Positions 12,673 through 26,624 of a DNA stretch of 64,000 nucleotides are shown one piece after another. Every line of letters begins with the position of its first letter. The first letter of the stretch is position 1. The notes beneath the pieces are model-generated. The model ran no database searches and was not told the origin of the DNA. It worked only from the letters and a program-made list of their open reading frames with translations. The translations under genes and the position numbers were made by a program. Where the stretch lies: assembly GCA_963693365.1 (NCBI GenBank), contig CAVNZM010000016.1, positions 5,270,001 to 5,334,000 of the forward strand, read 5' to 3'. Origin of the DNA: Amoebidium appalachense. Taxonomy: Eukaryota > Ichthyosporea.

Positions 12673-12961
12673 CCCCACCCGAATATCTTTTTCGCGATCT
12701 TACAAGATTAGGCAGGTCGGCGATTTACTTAGTATGTTTGACTTGTGTTTGATAACAATAAAGGTGTCTAATGCCGACTAGAGCTCACGCCTGCCAGTGC
12801 ATGCGCACGTGTACCATTTATGACACCACGGCGACGGACCTCAAGTCTTCAACCAACCAGATCGTCTCAGCATGATTCCCAACCCGGGCCCAGGCTGTAC
12901 AGCCGCTCAAAGCTTTGTTTTGGCTTTTAATTTTAGCCCTTCAACACCGTGACACGTATTG

Positions 12962-12969
12962 TATATAAA
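12962..12969 (+). promoter_or_regulatory. TATA box for the RRM-protein gene
   Basis: TATATAAA lies 171 bp upstream of the ATG at 13140, with a pyrimidine-rich stretch about 20-35 bp downstream (TTCTTCTACCCTC) as a plausible start region. It is the only good TATA motif near this gene. Function inferred from position. Confidence 0.45.
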
Positions 12970-13139
12970 CGCCCACGACACTGTTCTTCTACCCTCACAA
13001 AACTACAAGTTGTTGTGGAATCCTCTGGCCAAAGCCCGAAACTACATCCTGCTCCCAGAATCTACGAGATTGTTCATCTTCTCAGCGACGTGACTGTCCG
13101 ACCTTACCTGTGCTCCTATTTTGTGACATCCTTGGCAAC

Positions 13140-14048
13140 ATGGCACGCCTTCACGTTAGCCCCATTCCATACAACTGGAAGGAGGGAGAGCTAACGGGCT
13201 TCTTTTCTTCGTATGGGATACCCAAGAACATCATCGTCAAGGACGGCTTCGGTAGGTGGCAAAAGCTTCACACCATTGTTTCACACCATGTGACAAAAGT
13301 TTGCTGTTCACATGGCATGATTTGATTTTGGTTGACGAATCCACCTCTCTTGTCGACCAGCCCTGTCTATACCTTGTGTCACCATCGTCTCCAAGTGATT
13401 CAGCATTTCTCGACAACATCCTTGTTCTAGACATTAGCAAAAATTACTTTGGGTTTCCCCCTCCCCCGGCCATCGCAATAACCCCCCTCCTTGCCCTTTT
13501 GGCAGCTGCTCTCTAACCGACCAAGTTCCATCATGCTTAGAAGTAACTATCTAATTCAGAGTAGTTCAGTTAACCTTTTCCTGTCCTCCCTTCCAAGAAT
13601 CCCTCTTCCTCCCACATTCCACATGTCCAAAAACAGAAGTCACAGTGTTGTCTGACCCGTTTTGTGCAACCACCCCCATGGCGCCACTGAAGTCTTTTCC
13701 TTCGTTCATCTTTTTCATCCACACACGATTCTTTCCGCACCAGGGTTCTCCCCTCTCACCACAACTTGGGCTACCACACGACCACCAACCTCACTCCCCC
13801 TGCACCTCCCCCCAGCCCTCCTCCTTCCCTCTTCCATCTCACCTCCTCCCATTTCATTCCCTTCATTTCCCCCGCCACGTCACCCCACCAACACACACTG
13901 GCACACACACACACACACACACTCACACACACTCACACACTGACACACAAACCCTCAGCATCTCACCTGCTCTCCCAACTCTCACTCACTCCCCCACTCC
14001 TCCCCCCCCCCCCCCCCCCCCCGCCCCACCCAAAAAAAAGCTCCCATC

Positions 14049-14079
<31 letters not shown>

Positions 14080-14843
14080 CACACACACTCATGCAGGGTT
14101 CATCGAGTATGACACCATAGAGGAGACCAAGCGGGCCCAGAAGGAGCTGCAGGACAGAGACCTCGGCAGGGGCCCAGTCAGCATCACTATCATCCGCCAG
14201 CCTGAGCCTTGTACGTGTTTCTGGGGGTTTCTGGGTGTTTGTATGCCTAAGGCCCTTTCTAGATACCTGTGGGTTCTGACCGTGTTATCTGAACCTGACT
14301 TTACTACCCCCCCCACCCCCCCCCTCCCCCCCCCCCCTTCTTCCCCCCCCCTCAACCTCCCCCCCCCCCCTCCCGCCGGCCCTGTCATCCTTTCTGCCCA
14401 TCGACTCCCACCCGTCCTCCTACCGTTGACCCCTCTCACCGTTGCGGGTAGTGGGGTGTGGTGGGAGGAGGGACGGAGTGGGGGGGAGAGGGGACACACC
14501 CCATCGACTCGGACACAGAATACAAACCCATACACTTTCCCCCTCCCCAGTTTTACCTTGCCCGAAATCCCCCCCCCCCCCCCCCCCTCCCCCCCCCCCC
14601 CCCCCCCTCCCACACACAAATGCGCATAAAAAATGATGACAAAGCCAACAATAATGAAAATATCAACAATATCAATAACAGCAACACAACTGCGAACATA
14701 CAATACACATCAAATCCCCTATGTGTTGCACTGCCACTTTGAACATGCACCAGGTGGGCCTAGAGTCTGATGGTGGGTGGTTGCAGACAAGCAGGTCGAG
14801 AAGCGCAGGCACGAGAGTCCCGAAGCAAGAACGGATCGTGAGG

Positions 14844-14876
<33 letters not shown>

Positions 14877-15767
14877 CACAAGCCTCCGATCCCTTTTGCC
14901 ATTTCGGCTCTTCTCTACCGCTACCCTCTGTATTACCCCCCTCCCCCCCACCCGTGTTTTTTCCTCTTCCATTGGGTTGTCCATCCTATCAGGACGCCCC
15001 CCTCCCCACCTAGGCGCCCCTCTCTCTACCAGTTTCGTGTATTCATATGCTCTTTCTGATTACACGTCCCCCCTCCCTTCCCCCCCCACCCTCTCCTCCC
15101 CCCCCCCCTCCCCCCCCCCCCCCCCCTCATCCCCTTTCCCTCCTTTGCCACAGAAATCCAATGTTCTTCTGTACCCTTCCCTCCCCTCCCCTCCTCCGGC
15201 TCCCTTTACATTGCCCGTTCCGCTTTTCCGACTCACGCACCCCCCCCCCTCCCCCCCCCCCCCCCCCCCCCCCCCCGCCACCCTCCCCCCTCTCCCCCCA
15301 CTCCCACCCACTCTTAAGCCTTCCCAAAGCCCATTTCCATATCTTTTGTGGGCCTACTGGCTCTTCTAATATGTTCTGTGCAACTCTGCTCGTTTTCTCG
15401 TCATCCATGTGTGTGCCTTACACACACAGCCCTATGGGTCTGTCTATTCTCTCTTCGTAAAGAAAGCCCTCTGCTCATGAAATTCTCATCTTGCTCCTCC
15501 CCCCCCCCCCCCCGCCCCCCCCCCCAAACACACACACTCACACCTGTCCACACCCACTCATCCCCCCCCCCCCCCCCCCATACCCGCCTGCTTACCCGCC
15601 TTCTTTCCGCAACGCCCCATCTTCCCACCTATGACACCCACCTCCCAGCTACCCCCTCCCCACCCACCCTAACCCCCCTTCCCTTCCCTCTTCTCGCCTT
15701 CCCCTTCCCCTCTTCCATTTTGGTTCTAGGAGAACACAGGGACGGTGGAGAAAGTGGGAGGGACTAA
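13140..15767 (+). CDS. Small single-RRM RNA-binding protein
   Basis: Four exons join in phase: 13140-13251, 14097-14210, 14787-14837, 15730-15767 (TAA). Donors are GTAGGT, GTACGT and GTGAGG; acceptors end GCAG, GCAG and CTAG. The product is 104 residues. Residues 3-9 (RLHVSPI) form RNP2. Exon 1-2 splicing creates RNP1 (DGFGFIEY, residues 36-43), split by an intron within the motif. The RRM runs to about residue 72 (VSITII). A short charged tail follows, rich in Arg, Glu, Asp and Ser (KRRHESPEARTD), resembling the tails of splicing-type RRM proteins. Its likely role is RNA binding in the nucleus. Intron 1 ends in poly-C and (CA)n just before the acceptor. The stop lies 271 bp before the first recognised GCH1 exon. 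Subfamily not recognised. Confidence 0.8.
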
Positions 15768-15962
15768 GTAGAGAGCCGGTTGGGTGGATGGCTGGGACTA
15801 GGTGTATGGACACACCCACACCCACACACACACACACACACCCACACACACACACACACACCGTCTCGCCCCTCCCTCCCCCTTCCCTTTTTTCTCATTC
15901 TCTCTCTCTCTCTCGCAAGGTAGAGTTCTCCCCCTCCCAGCTCTGTCTCCCCCCCCCCCCCC

Positions 15963-15995
<33 letters not shown>

Positions 15996-16044
15996 ACACA
16001 CACACACAATACTTAACCCCTATCTGCCACCCCCACAGCTTCGG

Positions 16045-19000
16045 ATGGAAAAGGCAGCCAAGGAGATACTCGAGTGTGTGGGTGAGGACCCGGACAGGGA
16101 GGGTACGTCACAACTATCCCCCCCTCCCCCCCTCGTCCCCCTCCCCAACCCCCCCCCCCCCCCCCCGGGCCCCCCATAGCCCGTTTTCCGGCCTGCCCCC
16201 CCCCCCCCCCCCCCCCCCCCCCACACACACACACGTGACAACCACATAAACACCCTCGATCTCTATAACTACATACCTATATGCCCACCCAGTGAGTCCC
16301 ACCTAATCCATCCCCACTTCCGGTATTGTTTGCATCTGTGTAGTCTATCTATAGCTAACGCACAGTTTTTTGCCTTCAAAGTTATTCTTCGTATGGTGGA
16401 CAGTCTTTTGACCCCCTGCTCGTACCATTGAACCCCACCCCCAACACCACCACCATCACCCCATCCACCCACACACACAACCTCCAACTTCCCTTCCTTC
16501 CCTGCTCACATTTTCTCCCCGCCCGGACTCGCCGAAAGACACACACACACCATCATACACACACACACGCACGCACACACGCACCTCAGTTCCTACTTTT
16601 CCCCCTCCCTCTCTCTCCCCCCCCCCATGTCTCTGTTAGTGACACTGACAACGTGCATGTTTCAGGCCTTCTCAAGACACCTCTGCGTATGGCCCAGGCT
16701 ATGCTCTTCTTTACTAAGGGCTACCAACAGACCCCGGCTGGTATTTAACCATACTCCCCCCCTCCCCTCCCCCCCCCTCCCCCCCCCCCCCCCCGCCCCC
16801 CGCCCCTCTCCCCCTGGACTTTCTTTGTGCCATGTGCTTTGCAAACTTTGCATTGTTGTCCGTCGTGAATGCCAGTGTACTTCGTTCACTCCAACACATT
16901 ATAATCCCCCCCCCCCCCCCCCCCCCCCCCCCCTTCTCCCCCCCCCCCCCCCCCCCCTGCGCGCCCCCAGCCCCGCCCCCGCCCCCGGATTCAGGTTGGC
17001 TGGGTCACTGAGTGTATAAGCTGGATGGTCGGGTTACATGTATGTTCAGTGTTCTTCAGAGTTCTTGGGTTGAAATCATGTTTAGCCTTAAGGAGAAAGG
17101 GTTCATTTTGAAATTTCACTATGTAATTGATCAAATTTCATATGTAGGATTATCGGCCCCCACTGAGTGTCGGAAGTTAGGGAGTATGGGGGATTACGAT
17201 CTGCCGTTATGCACATGCATGGTTCATGGCCGCACTCAATTTGATTGGTGGAGATATAACGGACCAATAGTCTCATATACCATATATGGTATATGAGGAA
17301 ATTTAGTTTTGAACCCTTTCTCCTTAATGGATTCACGGTGCGTGTGTTTATGGGATGTGGTTCGTGGGTTAAAGGGCATACTCTGGAGGAGCCCTGAAGG
17401 GAATATAGCAGGGTGCTATTCAATTGATTTTCACACATGTGACGAGGGTTTAAGGGATACTATATCAGGGCGCTCTTTCAATTGATTTTCACACATGCGA
17501 CATGGGTTTTAAGGGATATATCAGGGCGCACATTTGATTGAATTTCACACATGCGACGTGGGTGGCAAGGGATATATCAGGGCGCTCATTTGATTGATTC
17601 TCACACATGTGATGAGGGGTTTAAGGTAATATGTCAAAGGGCTGACCGATTGTACTATCACACATGTGCACGTGGGGTTCACTCGCACCCACCTATGCAC
17701 ACGTACACACAAGCGTGCACACGTACGTGTGGAACGACATACACACAAGCAGACACTGTAGACTCATGGCCGGGCAGGGCACATGCCACACACGTGGGCC
17801 AACATACACGTGAACATGACACAAGTTGTACACCGTGTCGGTGTCTTCCTCGCATCTGCACACCCACACAAACGGACACATGCAGTGCACGGCCATGTCA
17901 AACACACGTATGCAGACTTACACACACACACACATGTACACGAACACGTACACGTAGACACCCACACACACAAACAAAAACACACACGTATGCAGAGGTG
18001 ATGAACGGTGCAGTGTTTACATGCACACATGCACACACATGCACACACACACACACACGTGCACACACACACACACACACACACACGAACACGCACACGT
18101 ACACGTACACTCTGACTGACACGTGCACGTATGCAGAGGTGATGAACGGTGCCGTGTTCGAGGAGGACCATGACGACATGGTGATTGTGAGGGACATTGA
18201 GATCTTCTCCATGTGTGAGCACCACATGGTCCCCTTCACCGGCAAGGTGTGTGTGTGTGTGTCACAGTGTTTGGCCGTTTGGACGTGTGGGGGTGTGCGT
18301 GTGCGCGTGTACTAGTATGTGGCTGGGTGGGTGCTTGATTGGATATGTATGTGTGTGTGTATCTGTGTGTGTGTGGCCTTCTGTGTGTGTATTTGTGTGT
18401 GTGTGTGTGTCCGTGTGCTACATATAAGTGTGTCGTGGGTGGTTGGGTGGGGTGATGGTGGTTGTTTGGTGGTGGTGGTAGGTATGGGGATTGGCTGGGA
18501 GAATGTATATAACATCGTCCGAGTCCCCCCTCCCCCCCTCCCCCCCTTGCCCCGCTTTTCGCCGCTCCCCTTCTAAGAATGGGTGCTACTTATGTTGCAT
18601 GAAGTTATCCCTGTATGGATTTGTAGTCCATACTGTGAACAGCATTCTTAAAAAAAAACCCTGTTCCCCCAGATCCACATCGGCTACATCCCCTACAAGA
18701 AGGTGCTTGGTCTGAGCAAGGTGGCCCGCATTGCTGAAATTTACAGCCGCAGGCTCCAGGTCCAGGTATCTACAAAACACCCCAAAAGAATATCTATAAA
18801 CACCCCTGAAAAATACATATATACCTCATTAAACCCCCCTCCCCGCAAGAATATCATGATGCTCCCCTGAAAAACATCCAGGGTCCCGGGTTAAGTGTTT
18901 CCTGCATACTTCTTTTGGTCTCTTTTTTTGTCTTTGTTTCCTTTTATAGCCGTCCGCTGGGCCATGCCTTTTCCTTCGCTGTCCCCAACTTTCAACACAT

Positions 19001-19802
19001 ACATATCATTCCCCCCCCCCCCCCCCCCCCTGGTGCAGGAGCGGCTGACCAAGCAGATTGCTTGTGCTCTGATGGACACGGTGGAGCCCCGCGGTGTGGC
19101 CGTGGTCATGGAGGCAGCGTAAGTGTGTGTGTGTTTGTACGTGTACGTGTACGTGTGTGTGTGTGTGTGCGCACGTGAGTGTACGCGTATGTGTTGTGTA
19201 CGTGTACGGGTGTGGGTGTACGTGTGTGCACCTCCTCTCTCTCTCTGTCTCTCTCTCTCTTTCTGTGTGTGTGTGTGCGTGTGTGTGTGTGTGTGAATGT
19301 ACACGTGTGTACGAGTGAATGTGTGTGTGTGTATGTGTTTGTATCTGTGTGCCGGCGTATATCCTCCCTCCCCCCTCCCCCCTTCCCCCCCTCCCCCACC
19401 TTTCAATCTGCTCGCCTGTGTCCTCGGCACTTCCTTCCTTAAAGCACCGGCTTGTTGATCCGTCCACTGGGCCCCTTCACACATGCTCCCCCCCCCCCCC
19501 TCCCCCCCCCCCCCCCCCCCCCCCCCCCCGGGCCTTCCCCTCTTCCCCCCGGGCGTCGTGTGCCTTTGTGCTCGGTTTGGTTGGTTTCAATATAACCCAT
19601 ACCCTCCACCCCCCCGACCCCACCCTCCCTCCGTGGCACACACACACACACACACACACACAGGCACATGTGCATGGTGATGCGTGGAGTGCAGAAACCC
19701 CACGCCTCCACCACCACCAGTGTCATGCTTGGAGAATTCCGTGAGAGCAACAAGACCAGAGAGGAATTCCTGTCTCTGGTCAACCGCCCCTCTGCTAGGT
19801 AA
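16045..19802 (+). CDS. GCH1: GTP cyclohydrolase I
   Basis: Exons 16039-16102, 16666-16740, 18137-18246, 18673-18765, 19039-19118 and 19664-19802 (TAA) join in phase. They read a complete FolE/GCH1 catalytic core of about 184 residues from ATG 16045. This enzyme turns GTP into dihydroneopterin triphosphate, the first step of tetrahydrobiopterin (or folate) synthesis, as a cytosolic homodecamer. Visible signatures: [13 protein letters not shown] (residues 13-25), [10 protein letters not shown] with zinc ligands Cys71 and His74, [24 protein letters not shown], and [12 protein letters not shown] with the third zinc ligand Cys142. The first exon has a splice acceptor just before it (CCCCCACAG), so a short upstream exon is likely. 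I could not identify it, and ATG 16045 is the minimum start. Intron 2 holds a MITE, a minisatellite and a copied exon-3 boundary. Exon 6 follows a (CA)n acceptor. Confidence 0.92.
17088..17327 (+). mobile_element. MITE with TTAA target duplication
   Basis: TTAA (17088-17091), then GGAGAAAGGGTTC. At the other end GAACCCTTTCTCC (17311-17323), then TTAA (17324-17327). The 13-bp terminal inverted repeats are perfect and extend imperfectly. Body 232 bp, no ORF. TTAA duplication is the hallmark of piggyBac-superfamily insertion, and a piggyBac-type relic lies at 29.1-29.8 kb. A perfect 26-bp palindrome (17272-17297) lies inside. Confidence 0.75.
17400..17670 (+). repeat. Minisatellite in GCH1 intron 2, about 58 bp unit, 5 copies
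   Basis: Copies share CAATTGATTTTCACACATG(C/T)GAC or close variants, then GGGTTTAAGGGATATATCAG, then GGCGCTC. The last copy (from about 17610) is strongly diverged. Confidence 0.85.
17986..18018 (+). repeat. Echo of the GCH1 exon 3 splice acceptor
   Basis: CACGTATGCAG then AGGTGATGAACGGTG repeats the true acceptor and exon start at 18127-18159, 141 bp upstream, with only two differences in about 33 bases. The copied AG (17994-17995) is intact, but the frame beyond the copy runs into CA repeats. Confidence 0.85.
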
Positions 19803-22722
19803 ACGACAGAAAAAGTGGGAAATTCGGGAAATGCAATAGCAGATGTTGATGAAGATTGATAGTGTTGTAGATGCTATGTAGATTTGGTGAGCTGAAAACT
19901 ATTAGTTTGAACGCTGCAAACATATATGTCAAGACTCCATTATATTCTTACATTCGTCGACGCTTTATGATGGATCGATCATTATAGTATTTTGTTTTAT
20001 TATTATTGGATTGGTGTGCCATAACACAATGGATGTAAAGGGGGGGGGGGGGGGTTACATAAATTTAAATGTGCCTTAAATTTTTAATGCCATTATTTTT
20101 AATGTGTATAGTTTGGCCGTCTGGTAACAGCCTAAGATGTGCGCTTTGGAGGCCTAGCATTAACCCGTCGTAGTTTGTTTTAACTGCACGAAGGCAGTAT
20201 GACATTGTTTCCCTGAATGGCAGAAGTCCATTAGGGTCCATTTGTAACTGACTGCTCATAGGTTGAAGATCACGTCTTAATAAAGGCGCCTGCTAAGTTG
20301 GCTGGGTAACAGACACGGCCTGTGAGCAACAAAGAACCCCCCCCCCCCCCTCCCCCCTCCCCCCCCAAAAATGACTTTTGGCGCCGGTGATTATGTTTGT
20401 TGCATACAGGGGTAGGCTAAACTTGAGATTTTCCGAATGTCAGATTTTAGCGCTAGAAATTGGGAAAGTTAAGATTCTAATTAACTAGGCCCTACAAAAT
20501 AATAAATTCAAGATTTTTTTCTTTTGTCCTTGTAGGGCTAGGGGGGTCCGAAAGCAATATTCTAGCTGGCTAGAGCCAAAAATCACGTAATCTTAATGTC
20601 GGCCTACCCTTGTACATACTACGCCTTGCTGATGTTGCATGCTTGAATGCTTTCTTTTGCATGTATCCTGCAACGTGTTTCTCATGGTACGCATTAGTGT
20701 CGGACTTTGTACCCTATTCCACATCGATCCCCCCCCCCCCCCCCCCCCCATCCCCTTACCCCCCTCCCCCCCCTCCCCCCCCCCCCCCCTCCTCTTCACC
20801 ACCACAACCTCCATCGTGCATGTCTCGCTCCTCAACCGCCTCCCACTCCAACTGCTTACGTATACGTGTGATAAGAAATTTCGTATTCCAGAATTGTTTT
20901 TTTAGTGGGTTTGTCTTCGTTGCCAAGTCATGAACTTCAAGGTATGTCACTGAGAGATCTTACAGGGTACTACCCCCTATATGCATGGCGCTGCACGATT
21001 TACTGTATTCAAACCCGCAAATTGAATCCCCCCTCCCCCCCCCCCCCCCCCCCAGCTCCCCCCCCCCCCCCCCCCCCCCCGCTCGACACACACACCATGG
21101 ACACGGTGAACAGGGTGATCATCTCAGTCTTGATCATGATGCCAGCACCGTCCGGCCTTATGGTACCATTGCAACTTGAAGGGTCATAGTCCAGCTAGCT
21201 ATGATACAAACCCAGGAATTTCAAATACCACTCAATAACGGTGCACATGTTTTGTTGTGCTTGATAGCCATGCTACAACTCGTCCGTGTCAATTGCTGGA
21301 AATGTTATCTGGTTACGCCCCCTCCCCCCCCCCCCTCCCCTCTTCCCCCCCCCCCCTCCCCGCGCACACCCCCCCTCCCCCCCCCCCCCCCCCCCCCCAA
21401 CTTGAACGGAGGGATGCAAGTGTGTGCATTTGGAGGTATATGGAGTACCACGATAAAACGTGCAGGGAAGATTCCACCAATTCAAAAACTAACATTAGAG
21501 TTCTGTGGATTGCTTCGGAATTCTACAGCCCTCCTCCCCCTCCTCCCCCTCCCCCCTCCCCCCCCCCCCATACGTGGCCATAATTCCCACCCAGCAGCTC
21601 AGAAATCTTACATGCTGCATGGATGCATGCAACTTGAAGTTTGCCACTCACACAAGCTATTAATATGCCAAGCTGATAACATGTGTTGTATGCACATTGG
21701 CATGCAAATGGCCTTAAAGTTTGCATGTTTCAGCTCGTAAACAGGCAAGTATCCACATGCAGGCTTACAGGTGGGTCGTTCTGCACACACACAATGTCAC
21801 ACAAACATTTAAAGAGTCTTGGAAACACAGGTACGCGCACATATGTCGTTGTATTATTACACAAACTCTTTAGCGTGCGGCACACAAGAACACAATGCCA
21901 TGTTGTACCCAGACACATGATTGGTCAAATTGAAATTTCATTCAGGGGGGAACCATTGCAAATTTAGGCACGCACAGCACCGGGCTGGCACGGTCTTTGC
22001 AACTTCACACACCGTGGCATGTGGTCAATGATCAGAGCTAGAGTAGGAACTGGTGTGGTGAAATTTTGGTGGGACTTGCAAGGTTTGTGGTGCTGGGCGG
22101 TAAAACCAGGCTTAGAAGGCCTTGCCTGTCTGAGCCTCCTCTGCTGCCCCCCCCATTACATTTTCATATGCCAAGCCAGCCTAGCCTACGGATAAAAAAG
22201 ACATCAGTGCCACACCCGTGCCCCATACTTGAGCAGAGGCAAGTACTAAATGCTCTGGCAACAGCGCTTTGAGCAGTGAAGCGAGGCCTCACCACACAGT
22301 TCAGCTGCAGGGGCACTCAGCGGCCACCGTGCACTCTGAGTGAAAAAAAAAAAAAAAACCGTGAAAAAGTATGATAACGATCAGCGGCTCTGACAGAGAG
22401 CCGCATTTAAAGTCTAATAGAAGTGGTGTTTTGTTGTCTTGTAGAAATTGAGACCGTCGCAGTTTCTTAACAGCTTTAAAACCGCTTTTTCATTGGCGTC
22501 TAGCTTTTAAAAAAAAGTCGTTATAAATATTATGGGCTTTATGGCAACATTCTACTTGTTGAAAGTCTTCCAACAAGAATGCAATCTGAAAAAAGAGGAA
22601 TCTAATAGCCATGTCTACCTGATCTAAATAAAATATAGTATAAGAAACCCCCCCCCCCCCCCCCCTCAAATTTTGCCCTAGAAAACGGATATTTCAACGG
22701 CGTCTTCCGGCCCCGGGAGATA
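19803..22722. other. Intergenic region, no supportable gene
   Basis: Possible GCH1 poly(A) signal AATAAA at 20279-20284. C homopolymers lie at about 20338-20366, 20728-20795, 21026-21080, 21320-21398, 21525-21570 and 22648-22666, with a short A run at 22339-22355. Frames in 21.1-21.9 kb lack any family pattern. Confidence 0.5.
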
Positions 22723-22729
22723 AACTCAC

Positions 22730-24760
<2,031 letters not shown>

Positions 24761-24889
24761 CTGCAGTAGGTATACCATGTTGTTGTGTGTGAATATTTTA
24801 GATAGTCCATGTTATTGTGTGTGAATATTCTTTGTTAATGTGAGTGTATGTTTCAGATAGCCAATGTTGTTGTGTGGATGTTCTAGGTA

Positions 24890-25208
24890 GCCATTGTTTT
24901 TGTGTGTGGATATTCTGCTTGTTGTTGTGTTGTGGATATTCTGCTTGTTGTTGTCATAGTGTGGATATTCTGCTTGTTGTTGTGTTGTGGATATTCTGCT
25001 TGTTCTTGTGTTGTGGACATTCTGCTTGTTGTTGGCACAGTGTGGATATTCTGCTAGTTCTTGTGTTGTGGATATTCTGCTTGTTGTTATGTTGTGGATA
25101 TTCTGCTTGTTGTTATGTTGTGGATATTCTGCTAGTTCTTGTGTTATGAATATTCTGCATGTTGTTGTGTTGTGGAAATTCTGCTTGTTGCTGTGTTGTG
25201 GATATGAA
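24890..25208 (+). repeat. Minisatellite, 26-29 bp unit, about 11 copies
   Basis: Units of TGTTGTGGATATTCTGCTTG plus TTGTTG or TTCTTG. Variants CTAGTTCTTG and GTTGTTATG recur in a higher-order pattern. The frames through it encode only repeat peptide. Confidence 0.9.
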
Positions 25209-25799
25209 AAACTATATAAGTATTCGGGGCAAGGACAGGGAAGCAGAGACACAGTGGTGCAGTGTAAAAACACCACAAACACACGGGAACAAGGAACAAG
25301 GAAAACAGGAACGATCGGAGCAGCGTACACAATGATGTCTGGACACAACTGAAGGAGAGAAAGAAAAGAAAATAAAGAAGGAGAAAGGGAAAGGAGAAGA
25401 GAGCATAGATCAACAAACAAGATAGCAATAGTATAACTATAACTAAAGATATTTATGTTACACACGAACATGTACACGTCTCTCCCTGAGTGGGTGGATC
25501 CGTGTACACACATATAAATATTCTAATCGATATTACAACACACGATTAAAGCCGATACAACACGATTACAAGTATATAAGCATATCTGTAAACAACTGTA
25601 CACATGAACTGTACATGTTTACTAAAGAATGTGAACTGATAGCACACGATTCGTGCTTTGTCATGAATGTCGCATATATTTTATGTCCGCGCCAATAGGA
25701 ATCACTCTTACCTAAGAAGTGAACCATATATGGTTCTACCGCTGCATACCTGGTCCACATAAACAAAGTGAACCAATAAGATGTTTGCATAAATAGGAC

Positions 25800-26090
25800 G
25801 AAGGTCTGACTGGCTCGGACCGCACCAGAATCACGAATGGCACGTTGCCACCCGCGCTGGCCGCGGATGAACCAATCCTGGGCCTTGATCCGAAACCTGG
25901 GGGCTATATAACAAAGCCGTCCCAGTACGGGGATCACATCTGATTCAGTGAAGTCTGAGACAGACTGAGTCGGCCCATAGTAAAAGCAACCTGGCCGCGT
26001 GTGCCTTTCTACCCGTTCTCTGGCTTTATTTTGATTCAGTTGCACTTGCCTTATCCTAACCAGTTCAACTGTTTACATTGGCGACCGCGC
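25800..26090 (+). mobile_element. LTR 3' part and primer-binding site of an LTR retrotransposon
   Basis: An upstream motif TCTGACTGGCTCGGACCG and a TATA box (GCTATATAACAAAG, about 25903-25916) are followed by a transcript-like region ending ...GTTTACA (26077). Then comes TTGGCGACCGCGC, a typical tRNA primer-binding site beginning TGG. A short ORF starts at ATG 26177 (ADHNPFYHDD...) and stops after 19 codons, like the beginning of a truncated gag. Direct repeats of TCAAGAATCTCACATCCTTC lie in the leader. The left LTR end was not located (somewhere after about 25.6 kb). Confidence 0.5.
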
Positions 26091-26334
26091 AGTTCAAGAA
26101 TCTCGCATCCTTCGAATCTCACATCTTTCAATCAGTTCAAGAATCTCACATCCTTCAATTACCCCAAGAATCTGCCATGGCCGATCACAATCCCTTTTAC
26201 CACGATGATAGGCACATCCTTCCTTATCCGGCTTAGAATATACACCGACAAGTTTGAAGTGGCCAGCCCACCTCTAAGAACTCGGAACGAATTGAAAGCA
26301 TGAAAATCTTCTTTTGCTACGACACAAAAAATGT

Positions 26335-26525
26335 GAAGAAAAACGAATACACAACGAAACAACGAATACACGAACAAACGAATAAAGAATTGCTAACGAA
26401 GCAATGAACCAACGAAAAACGAACCATCACGAATACACAACGAAATAACGAATCAACGACAAACGAATGCATAGAGGAAATACGAAATGCCATGCAACAC
26501 GAAAACAAAACGAAGTAACGAATAT
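26335..26525 (+). repeat. Degenerate AACGAA-type repeat
   Basis: Irregularly spaced AACGAA, ACGAATACA and AACGAATAA motifs over about 190 bp. Low complexity, no gene. Confidence 0.7.
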
Positions 26526-26537
26526 TATCTATGAAAA

Positions 26538-26623
26538 CTACTCCGGGACGTGTGTTGCCTCTAGGGGGACATCCCCTTGGACGAAAGTGAACCTGCAATG
26601 GTTGTAAACCACGGCAAGCCCCC
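26538..26623 (-). repeat. Dispersed repeat, inverted copy of 8377-8474
   Basis: Reverse complement of the 8.4-kb repeat with one visible base difference. It ends sharply where the 26625 inverted arm begins. Confidence 0.85.
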
Positions 26624-26624
26624 A

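Noticed and set aside
14845-15369. Proline-rich or glycine-rich frames over C/G runs
   Set aside because: Homopolymer artefacts lying in introns of the RRM gene; no homology signal, and the spliced model explains the region.
21105-21189. Hydrophobic plus-strand frame (VNRVIISVLIMMPAPSG) as a transporter exon
   Set aside because: No acceptor upstream, short, and no supporting neighbour exons.
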